Source: Solen grandis (taxonomy: Eukaryota > Mollusca > Bivalvia > Adapedonta > Solenidae). From it: DNA of 64,000 nucleotides. The position numbers and the translations under genes were made by a program. The DNA is taken from positions 62,733,909 to 62,797,908 of the forward strand of contig CM037782.1 in the NCBI GenBank assembly GCA_021229015.1, read 5' to 3'. The notes below the pieces were generated by a model, which did not search any database, was not told where the DNA came from, and saw nothing but the letters and a program-made list of their open reading frames with translations. Positions within the stretch are counted from its first letter, which is position 1; the number at the start of each line of letters is the position of its first letter. Of this stretch, positions 1-10,635 are shown in pieces.

Positions 1-372
1 AGGGTTTGGCTGCAGTTTGACGGCGTGAACCTGGCGGCCTGGCAGCCTTGTGACGTTAACTTCGCGGCCTGCCTGACTGTCAGGCGGCGTGAACTTAGCG
101 GCTAGCGGCATGGCGGCGTGAACCTGGCAGCCTGACGGTAAGGCGGCGTGAACTTAGCGGCTAGCGGCCCGATTGCGTGAACTTAGCGGCCTGACAGCCT
201 TGCGGCGTGACCTTAGCGGCTAGCGGCCTGAATGCGTGAACTTAGCGGCCTGACAGCCTTGCGGCGTGAACTTAGCGGCTAGCGGCCTTGCGGTGTAAAC
301 CTAGGAGCCTGGCAGCCTTGCGGCGTTAACCTAGCGGACTGACAGTCTGATGGTCAGGCGGCGTGAACTTAT
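1..372. repeat. GC-rich minisatellite, about 30-bp monomer with 58-60-bp dimer
   Basis: Variants of GCGTGAACTTAGCGGC and CTAGCGGCCTG alternate throughout, giving a monomer near 30 bp and a clearer dimer near 58-60 bp (compare the block starting at 174 with the one at 232). Composition is strongly GC-rich against AT-rich flanks. The array begins at or before base 1 and stops abruptly at about 370. No coding sense is seen. Confidence 0.85.
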
Positions 373-1029
373 TTAAATGTGTTTTGTTAACATGTAAGAT
401 TGTGAATTATCAAGAATACTATAGAGCGCGATATTTATCACGATTTATCGTTTTTCATTTTATTCTTACAGTTTGTTCATCTTCAATGTTCATTCCTCCA
501 ATGAAATGCTTGCATTTTGTTCAAAATTTGAAATATATATTGCATAAAATGATCCGTGAGGTCTTATATATGAAAAAGATATGAGTGTATGCTGCCTACG
601 TGATCTTAGGACTATATGGGCGGAGCTTGTTGCGGCAGCGGGTGATTACGTCATGTTTTGCATGTAGCCCCAGTAATCACGTGTACTTTCAATCAAACGG
701 GAGTTGATTCCATAACGCGAGGTCAAGGACAAAGATGTTTGGCGTACTTGACGAACTGTAAATATGTTATCGTTTATGTTTTAAATTTTATGGCATTTAT
801 CGCAAGCGACGTGAAGCGGAGCAAAGAAACTAAAAGAGGCTTAATATGTGAGTTCATGTATATATCATGTTTTTATGAAAGATTTTTCGATTTTTTTTGT
901 GTCTGTCAATCGACTGAATGGCTGTGGGATACTAAAGGCTTGGCATCCTTTCAGGGTATAACATTTTCCTTATCATTTACTGATGTGAAAAAGTCCAAAT
1001 TTCTATTTCAATTAACGGTCAATTAGCAT
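373..1029. other. AT-rich spacer, no supported gene
   Basis: Two open frames of 73 and 122 codons occur here, but I recognise no motif and the translated composition looks random. Nothing else was seen. Confidence 0.6.
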
Positions 1030-1830
1030 TTTTTTATTTCCTCCGTTAGAGCGGTGAAATGCTGTTGGAATTAAATTGTGATTTAATTCTTTAATTATGT
1101 ATGGATGAAAACTGTGTGAACCCCTCCAAGTATGCATTTTAATGTAGAATACATGTGTTTTGGCATCTTTCTTTCAGATATATATTTTCTCCGTTAGGCC
1201 ACTGAAATGCCGTTGACGAGCATTTTGAAAAACAAGGATTAAAAAAATCTTATTTTTGTACGGATGAAAACAGTCAGCACACCATTAAATATTCATTTTT
1301 TGACGGAATACATGTTTTTCGACATCTTTATTTCAGTGACATATTTCCTTCGTACGGCCGCTATAATGCTTCTGGCAGCCTGGCGGCCTGGAATTAAATA
1401 TCTTATTTTGTTTATCCCCCCAAATATGCACTTTATGGTGGAATACATGTTTTTTAACTCTCTTTTTTTAATATATTTTCTCCGTAAAGCCGCCTAAAGG
1501 CAGCTGGCGGCCTAGAACTAAATAATGATTACAATTTTGTTTTTTATTGTTTATGGATAAAAACTGTTTGAACCCATCTAAATATGAATTTCAGGGCTGG
1601 ATACATTTTTGTTTGTTTATTTATTTATTTATTTGTTTATTTATTTATTTATTTATTTATTTATTCACTCACTCACTCACTCACTCACTCACTCACTCAC
1701 TCACTCACTCACTCACTCACTCACTCATTCATTCATTCATTCATTCATTCATTCATTTGACATATTCCTTTCAAAGACATGTTTCCTCCGTAATGCCGCT
1801 GTAAGGCTGCTGTCGGTCTGGAACTAAATA
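1030..1830 (+). repeat. Degenerate tandem repeat, about 150-bp unit, 4-5 copies
   Basis: Each unit contains a stretch like ATGGATGAAAACTGT, then GGAATACATGTTTTT, then a closing CTCCGTTAGGCCNCTGAAATG block. The closing block recurs near 1039, 1187, 1346, 1480 and 1784. Spacings are 134-159 bp except the last, which is about 304 bp because a microsatellite of about 150 bp has expanded inside that unit. Copies are diverged but co-linear. Confidence 0.75.
1609..1757 (+). repeat. Compound tetranucleotide microsatellite (TTTA)n-(CACT)n-(CATT)n
   Basis: Three tetranucleotide tracts abut: TTTA/TTTG repeats to about 1664, CACT repeats to about 1726, then CATT repeats to 1757. Neighbouring tracts differ by single base substitutions, so the tract probably evolved by point mutation followed by expansion. 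Open frames across it are only translations of the repeat. Confidence 0.95.
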
Positions 1831-1845
1831 AACATCGTTGTAGAA

Positions 1846-1908
1846 ATAACCAATAATCATCATCAACATCTTCAATAAATCATCATCATCCCAATCATCA
1901 TTATCATA
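1846..1908 (+). repeat. CAT/ATC-rich simple sequence
   Basis: Irregular ATCATC and CATCAT runs immediately precede the left end of the mariner-type element. Confidence 0.6.
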
Positions 1909-1913
1909 TCATA

Positions 1914-2890
1914 CAGAATGTGCAAAAATAACTGTTATCATTTTAAAATTTCATAACTTTATTATTATACTACATTTAACCTTAATTAATGTGTCATAAT
2001 AACCTGGAAAGAGTAATGGTTTGAATGATAAAACGTATAGGAAATGACGTGACGTCATTTTACAGGAAATGAGGTCATTTGACGTCGGTTGTTTTTCAAA
2101 AATGGTTGCGTCACAGAGCTTTGTATCAGAAGTAGTAAAATTTTATTTCGCATTTGCTTCTCCGATAGCTGTCATTGGGGAAATGAGTAAAAGACATCCA
2201 GAGCAGCCCAGACTATCAAAAATGCAAGTTAGAAGATTTATTCGTAGATTTGAGAAAACAGGATCAGTTACCGATGGGCGGCATTCTAACACTGGAAGGC
2301 CCAGGTCGGGACGGTCGAAAGAAAACATCCAGGAAACAATAAACATTGTGCGGTACCTAAATGTTAAAAAGGGTTATTTTTTGTCAGCTTTACGACGACG
2401 GAGTAGCTAAGCCACACACAGCCAGTATTGTGGTCGATTGGTTACAGAACAATTTTGGAGACAGATTCATTTCGTTATGGACGACTAAATAGTGGCCTCC
2501 TCACTCACACGATCTAAGCCCACTTGACCTTTATTTGTGGGGATATCTAAAGGACAAGGTCTACAAACCCTCACCGCAGAGTATAGAAGAGTTGAAAACC
2601 AACATTAGGCGGAAAATCAGACACATAAACATTAACACCTGTAAAGCTGTTATTGGAAAGTTTAAAAAACGCTGCCCGTAATTGCCCAAAATGGACGTCA
2701 TGTGGAACATTTACTGTATTTGTTTATTCTTTTAAAATCGTGTAAGTTTGAATGAAAGATTACTTGTAAATGAAAAAAAGAACATCGTTGAACTGTGTGC
2801 ATAAATGTCATGTTCTTTATTCAAGGTTAGTTTGTTCAGTATTTGAAATATGTGCATTTAAAATGGTAACATATATTTTAGGACACCCTG
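1914..2890 (+). mobile_element. Internally deleted mariner/IS630-type DNA transposon
   Basis: The left end reads CAGAATGTGCAAAAATA. The right end is the inverted relative CAGGGTGTCCTAAAATA on the opposite strand. Both ends are flanked by TA (1912-1913 and 2891-2892), the target duplication expected of this superfamily. Length is about 977 bp, shorter than a typical autonomous copy of about 1.3 kb. It encodes the two ends of a transposase with the middle missing, so it can move only if supplied in trans. Confidence 0.85.
2069..2679 (+). pseudogene. Mariner-family transposase remnant (N-terminal HTH plus C-terminal catalytic end)
   Basis: The first open frame (2069-2410) carries a helix-turn-helix domain of the kind before mariner transposases, with RRFIRRFEKTGSV and a GRPRSGRS linker. 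After about 2375 the frame changes and reads LYDDGVAKPHTA, the region around the second catalytic Asp, then WLQNNFGDRFIS. An in-frame TAG follows (about 2488-2490), then the typical C-terminal string SPLDLYLWGYLKDKVY and a normal stop near 2679. The first catalytic Asp region is absent. The gene is therefore deleted, frameshifted and stopped. The family assignment is secure from these motifs; activity is excluded. Confidence 0.85.
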
Positions 2891-2950
2891 TATCACCCAT
2901 GGTTATCATAAAATCACATGATTGGCTCAATCATGTGTCACATAATAGTG

Positions 2951-3242
2951 ATTAGCGATAGACGGAGGAGCGATTTTGCGATACTCTAAGAAATGATTGC
3001 GATATTTTAAGGAATTCTTGCGACAATCCGATGAGCGATAGACAGAGGAGCGATTTTGCGATACTCTAAGAAATGATTGCGATATTTTAAGGAATTCTTG
3101 CGACAATCCGATGAGCGATAGACAGGAATTATTTTGCGATAATCTAAGGAATAATTGCGATATTCCAACGAAATGTTGCGACAGTCCGATGAGCGACAGA
3201 CAGAGGAACGATTTTTCGATAATCTAAGCAGCTATATCGCTT
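2951..3242 (+). repeat. 80-bp tandem repeat, about 3.6 copies
   Basis: AGCGATAGACAGAGGAGCG recurs at 2954, 3034, 3114 and 3192, giving periods of 80, 80 and 78. The first two units are almost identical and the last two more diverged. The GCGATA/GCGACA core also repeats at about 20-bp spacing inside each unit. Confidence 0.9.
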
Positions 3243-3318
3243 AATACTAGTACAGAATGAGACAGGGGGAAATAAGCCGAAGAGAATATCCGTTCTCAGC
3301 GTTACATCGTCTCTTTAT

Positions 3319-3415
3319 AGGTGAGTATACAAAACCAGTTTGAACGGGTACGGACTGAATATTGCATAATGTGGTCAGTTCTACGCAGACCACTGTACGG
3401 TTAACATCTTGCTTT
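3319..3415 (+). repeat. Split direct repeat A1 of the Ngaro-like element
   Basis: Shares GTGAGTATACAAAACC, then a GACCACTGTACGGTTAACAT core and TCTTGCTTT, with the copy at 8796-8885. Weaker similarity seems to continue for some 250 bp downstream of both copies. Confidence 0.8.
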
Positions 3416-4022
3416 GGGGGAGTTGTTGGCAGCATGGACGAATCCGTAGAAAGGTTGATAAACTTTTTTAAAATACTTAAAGGATGTGTTCGTGTCCTGT
3501 ACGTTGTTTTTTTTATTTCATTATCTGGCTTTTCCCGTTTCCCTGTTATTTTGGAAAATCTCTTGCGCAACATGGACCAAGCAGTGTACGGAAAGTTTTA
3601 TCTGCCATCCGTGTTTTCTATATTTAGAAAGTATTTAGTATACGGGGGAAGTTCACATGCTCGTTTTAAGCGTGCGACGTATCACGTGTATATTCATGGT
3701 TTCAACTCATAGTCTGGTTGTTTATATAGATAATAATATTAATAAAAAATTAAATCAATGAATTGATTTTACTGCATAATATAAAGACTGGCGTTTTGTT
3801 TGTTTGATGTTTTAGTTTTGTCGGCATTTTTAAAGATCTATTTATGCAGGAATATAAATGACGCTGTCTACAATTCAGCGTACGCATTTATGTGTTTGTC
3901 AACATGAATTCGATATAAAAAATAAGAGGCGCGGTTAAAAATAATATTTATATTTAAAAATAGTTATACATATGGGAATATATTAATATATCTATATTTT
4001 TATATCTTTATATAAATAAAAG

Positions 4023-4025
<3 letters not shown>

Positions 4026-4071
<46 letters not shown>
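4026..4071. repeat. (AT)n microsatellite
   Basis: About 23 uninterrupted AT dinucleotides lie in the 5' untranslated part of the retrotransposon. Confidence 0.97.
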
Positions 4072-4073
<2 letters not shown>

Positions 4074-4082
4074 ACACTCGTT

Positions 4083-4440
4083 ATGTTTTCTGTTGAATTA
4101 TCCGTAGAAATGCTGACGTATACACAGAAGCTGATCCAAATGGCTAACAGGGGCGATCTAGGTTGTAGGGTTGTGAATAAGTGTCAGGCTAATCCAAAGT
4201 CGAAAAGACTCAAAGTCGAAAAGAAGATATACAAAACAGAAGCTCGAGCAGCGAGAAAGGCTAAAGCAGAAAAAGCTAAGAAACCAAGCTGAACAGCGTC
4301 GGCCGTATAAGAAGGTTTCGGCAAGTCGCACCCGAAATAATGTACAAGCAAGTTCCTTTCAAGAACACAGGTCAGGGCTTGGATTTCAATGCGGAAAACG
4401 GGGCATTGGAGGAAGGACTGTCCTGGAAGCACATCAAATA
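4083..4440 (+). pseudogene. Gag-like remnant with a zinc knuckle (retrotransposon)
   Basis: The first 70 codons (4083-4292) end in a very basic Lys/Ala/Arg-rich tail (EARAARKAKAEKAKK), as in nucleic-acid-binding Gag regions. About 100 bases on, the two frames together show a CCHC-like zinc knuckle: FQCGK in one frame and GHWRKDC in the next (about 4380-4425). The first Cys of the knuckle is not visible and a one-base frameshift splits it. Position before RT supports Gag. The short length shows a degraded copy. Confidence 0.6.
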
Positions 4441-4637
4441 ATAAGATAAGTATATGTACCGATAATGTGTCGAAACAATGTATAAATATTTCAGCATCGG
4501 ATAAGGAATCCGTTGATGAAACTGAGAATGAACCTGTCATAGATAAATCAATAACTACATCATTTTCAGTATGTTCGTCAAATGACAGTGTAAATGACGG
4601 AGTTAATGTCACGGAGACTTCGCTTTCCCCTGTTGGG

Positions 4638-5600
4638 AGATTAAGGAAATACGCAAACAAACTGCGTTCGGTTAGTGGCGATTCTTACATCGTCGATGTA
4701 ATAGAAAATGGGTACAATCTGCCTTTTAAGGCTTTACCATATAGTTTAAAAAATAACAAATCTTCTAGAGATAACTCTACGTTCGTAAATGATGACATCG
4801 AAAGCTTACTTAAAAAGGAGATATTTCTACAGTACAATACGTTCCTATAGTTGTAAATCATTTAGAGTAGCTTAATAACAAAGGTGGAAGACTAAAATTA
4901 GTTTTAGACTGTAGACACGGAAATAATTTTTACACGTTTTCAAAGTTAAATTTGAAGTTATCCGTGTGGTACAAGGTTTCTTTTAAACATATGTTTATGC
5001 TTCCACATATGACTGAAAGGGAGATTATCACCACATTGACATTTGTGAATCTCATAGAACATATCTCGGCTTTTGTTTGTTCTATGAAGGACAGGAGACT
5101 TATTTTGTGTTTAACCCTTTCCCTCATATAGACTCATTTTGACGCACTCAATAGGTACCACATAAAGCCTGATCTGCAGAAAACCACAGTTAAACCTTAC
5201 CAAATTTAATTACAAAATCCTCATTTCCAGACCACTGAGGAGCAACGAACAACATAAAACCTGATCAAAAACTGATCTGGTTTTATGTTGTTCGCATAGG
5301 TCTTTTCATGGTGTCCTCTATGAGGGAAAAGGTTAATTCGTTACCCCTTGGTATCGCTAGTGTAGGGCACATTTTTACTAAGTTTGTGTAGTGGTCACAT
5401 ATTTACGGCCATTAGGTCACAAAGTTATCGTGTATGTGGACGGTGGAATAGGCGGGGACGACTATAACGACAAGACTTTATATTCAAGTTCATTCGTCAG
5501 AGACACAATCCTTGATATTGGATTTTTATAAGCATAAGAAAAATGCCAATGGCTCCCATCAAAAATTGTTACATGGTCAATTTATCAGACTACGTTCAAA
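4638..5600 (+). pseudogene. DIRS-type reverse transcriptase remnant, split by a MITE
   Basis: The N-terminal part shows GRLRKYANKL and NGYNLPF (about 4638-4730), the entry region of DIRS-type RT. It is followed by VVNHLE and LVLDCRHGN (4845-4925), then YHHIDI and H..YLGF in another frame (about 5020-5075). A 218-bp TTAA-flanked MITE interrupts here. RT resumes with LPLGIASVGHIFTKF (5341-5387). The polymerase active-site region reads VYVDGGIGG (about 5428-5455), where family members have a D-D pair, so the second catalytic Asp is replaced by Gly. Several frameshifts and stops make it inactive. RT would copy the element's RNA to DNA. Confidence 0.75.
5115..5332 (+). mobile_element. piggyBac-type MITE, copy 1 (in the retrotransposon RT)
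   Basis: Ends CCCTTTCCCTCATA and its inverse TATGAGGGAAAAGG are flanked by TTAA at 5111-5114 and 5333-5336. A TTAA duplication and CCC... termini are the piggyBac signature. The element is 218 bp, non-coding, and contains an internal foldback around AACATAAAACCTGATC. Similar copies lie at 7223-7417 (inverted) and 37452-37685. Confidence 0.88.
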
Positions 5601-5899
5601 ATAAGATATCATAACGGAGAAGAGAATTGCTATGGCGGAAATTGCAATCGAGTCTATTTTTATCTCTATTACGTTGTGACAAATGCAATGTCGCTGATAT
5701 CCGAATTTTAGTTACATTAGTCGGACGTATCATATCACTCAAGTTCGTTTTTGGTAGTATAGTAAGGCTGCGAACAAAAGAAATGTATAACTGTATTATT
5801 ACACGGGCTAGTAGAAATTCGCCCGTTTTTGGTTACCGAGACAAAGAAATTTTGTTTTGAAAGCAAAATATAAGGCATTTGAATAATCTAAGCAAATGT

Positions 5900-7019
5900 G
5901 TAAATGACACACAAACATGCGAGGTATACGCACATTGTGACGACAGTTCTACTGGATACGGGAGTTTCCTCGAATATTTATATAACAGCGGCCTGATTAA
6001 AGAGAAGTGAAACAGTTGTGTATAGGGGGAAACGTGTTTCAAGATGTATAAACATTACTGTTATCACCGGAAGTTAAGTATGTCTCCCCGGAAGTGGAGG
6101 TATCGGCAAATGCTATTTTGACGGACGATCCCGCGGAGAAGGGTTTGATCTCACGTTTCCGTACTGACTCATATTCTGTAAACTTGTCAATTCCAGATTA
6201 ATTACAATTAACTTTCAGAACATTACAACATAAGATTTCCGTCTGTAGGAAAGATCTTGCAAATGTAACGACCAGAAAGCATTTTGAGGCCGAAGTCACC
6301 GGAAGTTGACTTCAAGAGGAACAAGTTTAAAATTCGACATGGCGGGAGACCGAGGCAGTTATGTTAGAAGTCACGTTAATATTCTGAGAAATAGAACCGT
6401 GAAGGTCTTTTCCGAAAACAAATTGTAAAATCCATTTTATTGAATGGAAGCAGAAATAACGATATTCAAAATATTTCTGTTGATGTAAACGCTTTATGTG
6501 CAGAAAACAAGAAAAGTTTAGTTCCGGAAAGGATACCGAGAGAAATGAACCGGTTATTTGAATACTTAAGTAGATATCATGATTGTGATGACGGGTCAAT
6601 TTCTGAAAGTTGCTACTCTTATTGGTAGACACACAGTTTACAGATTTTCGTCACATTTTAATAATCATTATCAGCGGTTCAGTTCAAGATGGTGGGTCCT
6701 AGGTACTGAGGGAAGAGATGAATTTAACTATTCCTGGAAAAATGCTAATAATTGGTTAGTTCCACCACCGAGATTAATTGGCGACAGTATTATCAAGATA
6801 GAAAAAAAGCAATCTTGCTGCACATTGATTGTTTCGAAATGGTTTTCGACAGCATTTTGGCCTTGTTTACTAGAAAACAACGGCTGTTTCAAGTCGTATA
6901 TAAAAGAGGTTAAGGTTTTGCCTAAAGATGGTTTGATTCGAGTTGGTAAAGGAAATTATGGCATTTTCGCTAAAACGCCGCTGCCATTCCACATGCTGGC
7001 TTTAAGGATAAGGTTATAA
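5900..7019 (+). pseudogene. DIRS-type RNase H and downstream domain remnant
   Basis: HCDDSSTGYGSFLE (from about 5933) matches an RNase H first-acidic-residue motif. GDRGSYVRSHVNILRNR (about 6341-6391) sits where an RNase H helix is expected. IPREMN and LSRYHDCDD (about 6530-6594) match the closing RNase H segment that in relatives ends in a DDW triad. The longest open piece (6579-7019) continues with NNWLVPPPRLIG and CTLIVSKWFSTAFWP, typical of the DIRS domain after RNase H. At least two frame changes and several stops are present. The order RT-RH-YR is kept. Confidence 0.7.
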
Positions 7020-7139
7020 AAGCTACCTCAGTATTATGTTATGATATGCATTTTTCATTCATAATTATTATAATCATATTATCATTGAGACAAGTCACAC
7101 ATTTGCTGGTTGTAGGAAACATGCTGATATCTATTTTCG

Positions 7140-8040
7140 TTGACAGGTGTTGACTTAAAACAGTCCGTCAGGACCCTCATGGACAATGCGGGAGTGGACA
7201 ATCATAAGCATGGTTCTGTTAACCCTTTCCCTCATAGAGGACCCCATGCGAGTAACTCGCAAGCTGATCAGGTTTTATGCTGTTCGCTGCTCCTCAGTGG
7301 TCTGGAAATGAGGATTTTGTAATTAAATTTGGTAAGGTTTAACTGTGGTTTTCTGCAGATCAGGCTTTATGGGGTACCTATTGAGTGCGTCAAAATGAGT
7401 CTATATGAGGGAAAGGGTTAAAGATCACATGGCGGGCTATAAAGTTCGATCTAGGGTAAATGCTACGTGTCACAAATATGTTAAGTGTTTCAAACATTTC
7501 GAAGATTATTGTATGAGAAACAATTAACAACAAGGCCAGTAACGTCAATAGTAGCTGCTATGTATTTAACGGAACTACTCGAAAAAGAGAAAAGTTACTT
7601 AGTTATTTCAGCAGAAGTGTACGCTATAAAGTGGATACATTCAGTTCACGATTTCGACGATCTAATTTGTAGTAGTATCATCAAGAATCTGATGGAAGCA
7701 GCCAAGCGACTGAGATCTAGACCTGTTCTTAAGAAGGAAGTCATCGATTCAGACATGTTACAAACATTGTGCAATAAATATTCAGATACAAATGACATTT
7801 TAACTTTAAGAGATCTGTCCATTATTCTTTTATGTTATGCAGGATTATTGCGGTGTAACAAACTGAGTTCTTTGTGTTGTTCAGATATTATATTTAGCAC
7901 TGACCATTTAATGAAGTAAAACAGATGTATACAGTGAAGGTTGGCAAGTTCCTATAGCAGCTAAAGGTGTTTCCGGGGCTTGTCTTTATGATATGTTACA
8001 AAGATATATGAGAGCAGCTTGTTTGTCCGTTTTATTTACT
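7140..8040 (+). pseudogene. Tyrosine recombinase (YR) remnant of the Ngaro-like element
   Basis: An N-terminal stub (VDLKQSVRTLMDN, 7143 on) is cut by a MITE. The core-binding domain resumes with HKYVKCFKHFEDYC (about 7470-7515). The open part 7485-7919 shows KWIHSVHDFDD and EAAKRLRSRPVLKKE, then LRDLSIILLCYAGLLRCNKLSSL, in which the Arg aligns with the first catalytic Arg of phage-integrase-type recombinases. After a frameshift near 7915 comes KTDVYSEGWQVPIA, the conserved beta-strand region. The C-terminal H..R and Tyr motifs are not visible. YR would insert the circular cDNA; this copy cannot. Confidence 0.78.
7223..7417 (-). mobile_element. piggyBac-type MITE, copy 2 (in the recombinase)
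   Basis: Inverted relative to copy 1 and flanked by TTAA at 7219-7222 and 7418-7421. It is 195 bp, lacking part of one arm of the internal hairpin present in copy 3. It shares CTGATCAGGTTTTATGCTGT and the TCAGTGGTCTGGAAATGAGG region in inverse orientation. Confidence 0.88.
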
Positions 8041-8712
8041 GAAAGTCTGTAAGTCTGATTTAGCAAATGATGGATAACAGGCCGATTATAACTAAGAAAT
8101 TAAAGTTATGAAACCTCAAGTGTTACATGAGAATGTAAAATATTGAATGTAAATGACACTTGTTACGGCCAAGGTGATTAAATGGCGCAACAAAGAAAAG
8201 CTAGCAACAAACTAGTTAACCAAATATAGTTTAATTATTAACAAGTTACAAATAACAATATGAATATCACAACATACAGTGTCTTAAAATTATTACAACA
8301 ATTATTTTGATCCATGTTCAATTGATAAAATTTAAATGTAACCTGAACAGTCCAAAAGATATTTCCTTCTTCCAAGTGTAAATCCGAAGTTAATCCAACA
8401 CAGTTGAATGACCCAAACTTGATGAATCTCCAAAACCAGTCTCTTTCCCCTCAAATCCCCTTCATTATATTTACTTGGGCAAAATATTCTAGAAACAACC
8501 ATACTACACTCCAAAGAAAGAATGTTCTAAAGAGTAAACAAGTTACATAATGCTTCTATAATGTTCCATAGAAAGAAAGAAAAAAGCAAACAAATATACC
8601 AGAAAACAAGTTTTTTTTTAGAATAGGGATTTCCTTCTACAGTATTGTATATACATAACTAGGTTAGGTGTAATATGTATATACACACTTTTCAAGCTTT
8701 GTGTTCTCTATA

Positions 8713-9492
8713 GGTCTCGCTTTGCAAAACTGTTGTTGTTGTTTTGTGTGCGATCCGTTGAAACTATCCGTATAGCGGAGAACATTTGTCTTAACAGGTG
8801 AGTATACAAAACCGGTTTGAACGATTACTGCCACGTGACTGGCTATTGCCTACGAAGACCACTGTACGGTTAACATCTTGCTTTCATTTAAATTTAATTT
8901 TTTAAGGAATCGAGTTTTTATATTTCTTTGTTTGATGATTTGGTTTCGTTTCTCAGTATTTCGAGGAATAGTCTGAATATTTTCAACGCATTTTGCCTTG
9001 GCTACAGAAACACGTTTCCTCTTCCGTTGTCATATATGGATTATTGCTTGTGGGCGGCTCGTATTCCGTTAGAGAAATAAACAATATAATTTGTGTTTTC
9101 TCTAAAATTTAAAAAGCTGAATTTTTTTCTCATGTAATTGTAAGACACTTCTCTATCTTCTTTATCGATTCTAACATTCTTCTAAATAGATACGTTGAAA
9201 GTTGTTTAATGCAATGACGATGAAAATTGTTTAATGAGATGAAAGATGTTCAATGAGTTTACGATGAAAGATGTTTAATGAGTTGGCGATGAAAGATGTT
9301 CAATGAGATGACAACAGATTTTGTGAATAGCATAAGCATGCTTATTGACATGAACGTTGATTTAAGTTTTACATTATTATGTTATGGTGTATTTTGAACA
9401 TCTATTCCCCTCCCCCTTTTTTATTCTGTACGTTAACCATTAAATACGGCCTCGCTTTGTAAAACAGTTGTTATGTTGCGTATAATCTTTTG
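8713..9492 (+). repeat. Split direct repeats B1-A2-B2 of the Ngaro-like element
   Basis: B1 begins GGTCTCGCTTTGCAAAACTG (8713) and B2 begins GGCCTCGCTTTGTAAAACAG (about 9448). A2 (8796-8885) repeats A1. The spacer A2-B2 is about 560 bp and includes the short 25-bp tandem repeat. Confidence 0.7.
9195..9313 (+). repeat. 25-bp tandem repeat, five units
   Basis: TGAAAGATGTTYAATGAGWTKRCGA is repeated at about 9195, 9220, 9240, 9265 and 9290; one unit is shortened. It sits between A2 and B2 of the retrotransposon. Confidence 0.85.
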
Positions 9493-9795
9493 AGACCTTT
9501 ATTTATTCTCAGTTACCCGAAAAGTCAAGTCAAAAATTCGTTATTCTCTCGTTACATATGAATGTAAAAAAGAGGTAACTTAAATAACAAAAGTTACGAG
9601 CGCCCATACCTCCACCTTACATGAAATGATTATATTGACATTGCAGAGTTTGAATTCATAATGAAAATGAAATAATTCTTTTTATTTTCCGTATCAACAT
9701 CTTCAAAAGTTTTCTTCTTCGAGATCTTCATGCACTGTAACATTCAGCATCAGCCAAGTCATGGCTTTGACAAGCGCTTCAGCATTTAAATACTT

Positions 9796-9895
9796 NNNNN
9801 NNNNNNNNNNNNNNNNNNNNNNNNNNNNNNNNNNNNNNNNNNNNNNNNNNNNNNNNNNNNNNNNNNNNNNNNNNNNNNNNNNNNNNNNNNNNNNN
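9796..9895. other. Assembly gap (100 N)
   Basis: Exactly 100 unknown bases, the usual placeholder for a gap of unknown size. Confidence 0.99.
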
Positions 9896-10196
9896 AGTAA
9901 ACTTAGTTCATGTAAATTTTAACACCAATGAACTAGCAGTATAATTGGACATTTGTTAAGTAAAGATGACCTGTAATTTGATGGTTGTTGCATTACGACA
10001 GAATAATTATGTTCAAAATCAAAACCTACAAGATGTAAAAAAGAAAGACCAATGCTGTTTTGGGTTAAACATTATTTCAAATTGCCTACACATACCATCT
10101 TTTCTACATCTGTTCAGCATTCTTGTCCTATTTTTTGATAAACAAAAAAAGAAACAAATTTAAAAAAGAATTTTACCATATAAGAATATATAAGAA
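9896..10196. other. AT-rich spacer
   Basis: No recognisable gene or repeat; a 65-codon frame has no recognisable feature. Confidence 0.5.
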
Positions 10197-10412
10197 ACAA
10201 GAGCTCCGCTGACAGCGGGGCAATATACGCCCGAAGGTATGTATTGTCAGGGAATATCCTAAGACAAAAAGGATAAGCACAAACATGTATATATAAAGTA
10301 TTATTTCAACAAGAAGGATTGGCAATGTTAATCTTCAAGGGCTTTATTATAACAGTGGCTACAAATAGGTTTTTCATGTTTCTTATTATGTGAATAGTGC
10401 TTTAATCAAGAG

Positions 10413-10635
10413 TTACCTCATTACCCAACATAGTTTATGGTCAGTGTAATATGCTTCTTTGGTTCCACATATACAGTCTTCAATGTTGGTGAATATGAGG
10501 TCAATTGTGGAGTTATTATCTGTGGTTGGACCTGTCATGATCTGTTTGAAGTGTAGTCTGGTCATGAACCTCTCCAAAAGTTTCTTCTCAGGGGATTGTA
10601 TATTCCAGTCAATGTTGAAATCTCCTAAGTTAAGA
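10413..10635 (-). pseudogene. LINE APE-type endonuclease fragment
   Basis: On the minus strand the frame reads LGDFNIDW, then PTTDNNSTIDLIFTN and a terminal YYTDHK. These are the GDFN, PTT...DLIFTN and DH motifs of the C-terminal half of apurinic-type endonucleases that begin non-LTR retrotransposon ORFs. Only about 75 residues remain. The upstream part of the frame is tandem-core sequence, so the fragment is joined directly to repeat unit 1 of the surrounding element near 10633. Confidence 0.8.

Larger units (their letters stand above)
3319..9492 (+). mobile_element. DIRS-superfamily (Ngaro-like) tyrosine-recombinase retrotransposon, decayed
   Basis: Terminal structure: repeat A1 at 3319-3415 recurs as A2 at 8796-8885 in the same orientation. 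A second repeat, B1, at about 8713-8760 recurs as B2 at about 9448-9492. The order A1...B1-A2-B2 is the split direct repeat arrangement of Ngaro/PAT-type elements rather than LTRs or DIRS1-type inverted ends. Between them, in order, are a zinc-knuckle gag remnant, RT, RNase H and a tyrosine recombinase. All coding parts have frameshifts or stops, and two piggyBac-type MITEs interrupt RT and recombinase. The outer boundaries could lie some bases beyond the repeats I can align. Confidence 0.8.

Noticed and set aside
658..1026. 122-codon ORF
   Set aside because: No motif, AT-driven composition and no supporting signal. It overlaps the start of a tandem repeat region.
1547..1827. Two overlapping ORFs of 85 and 72 codons rich in THSL and FIYL
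   Set aside because: They are translations of the tetranucleotide microsatellite; any frame through such a tract is open.
2143..2346. Minus-strand ORF of 67 codons
   Set aside because: It is the antisense of the mariner helix-turn-helix region on the plus strand.
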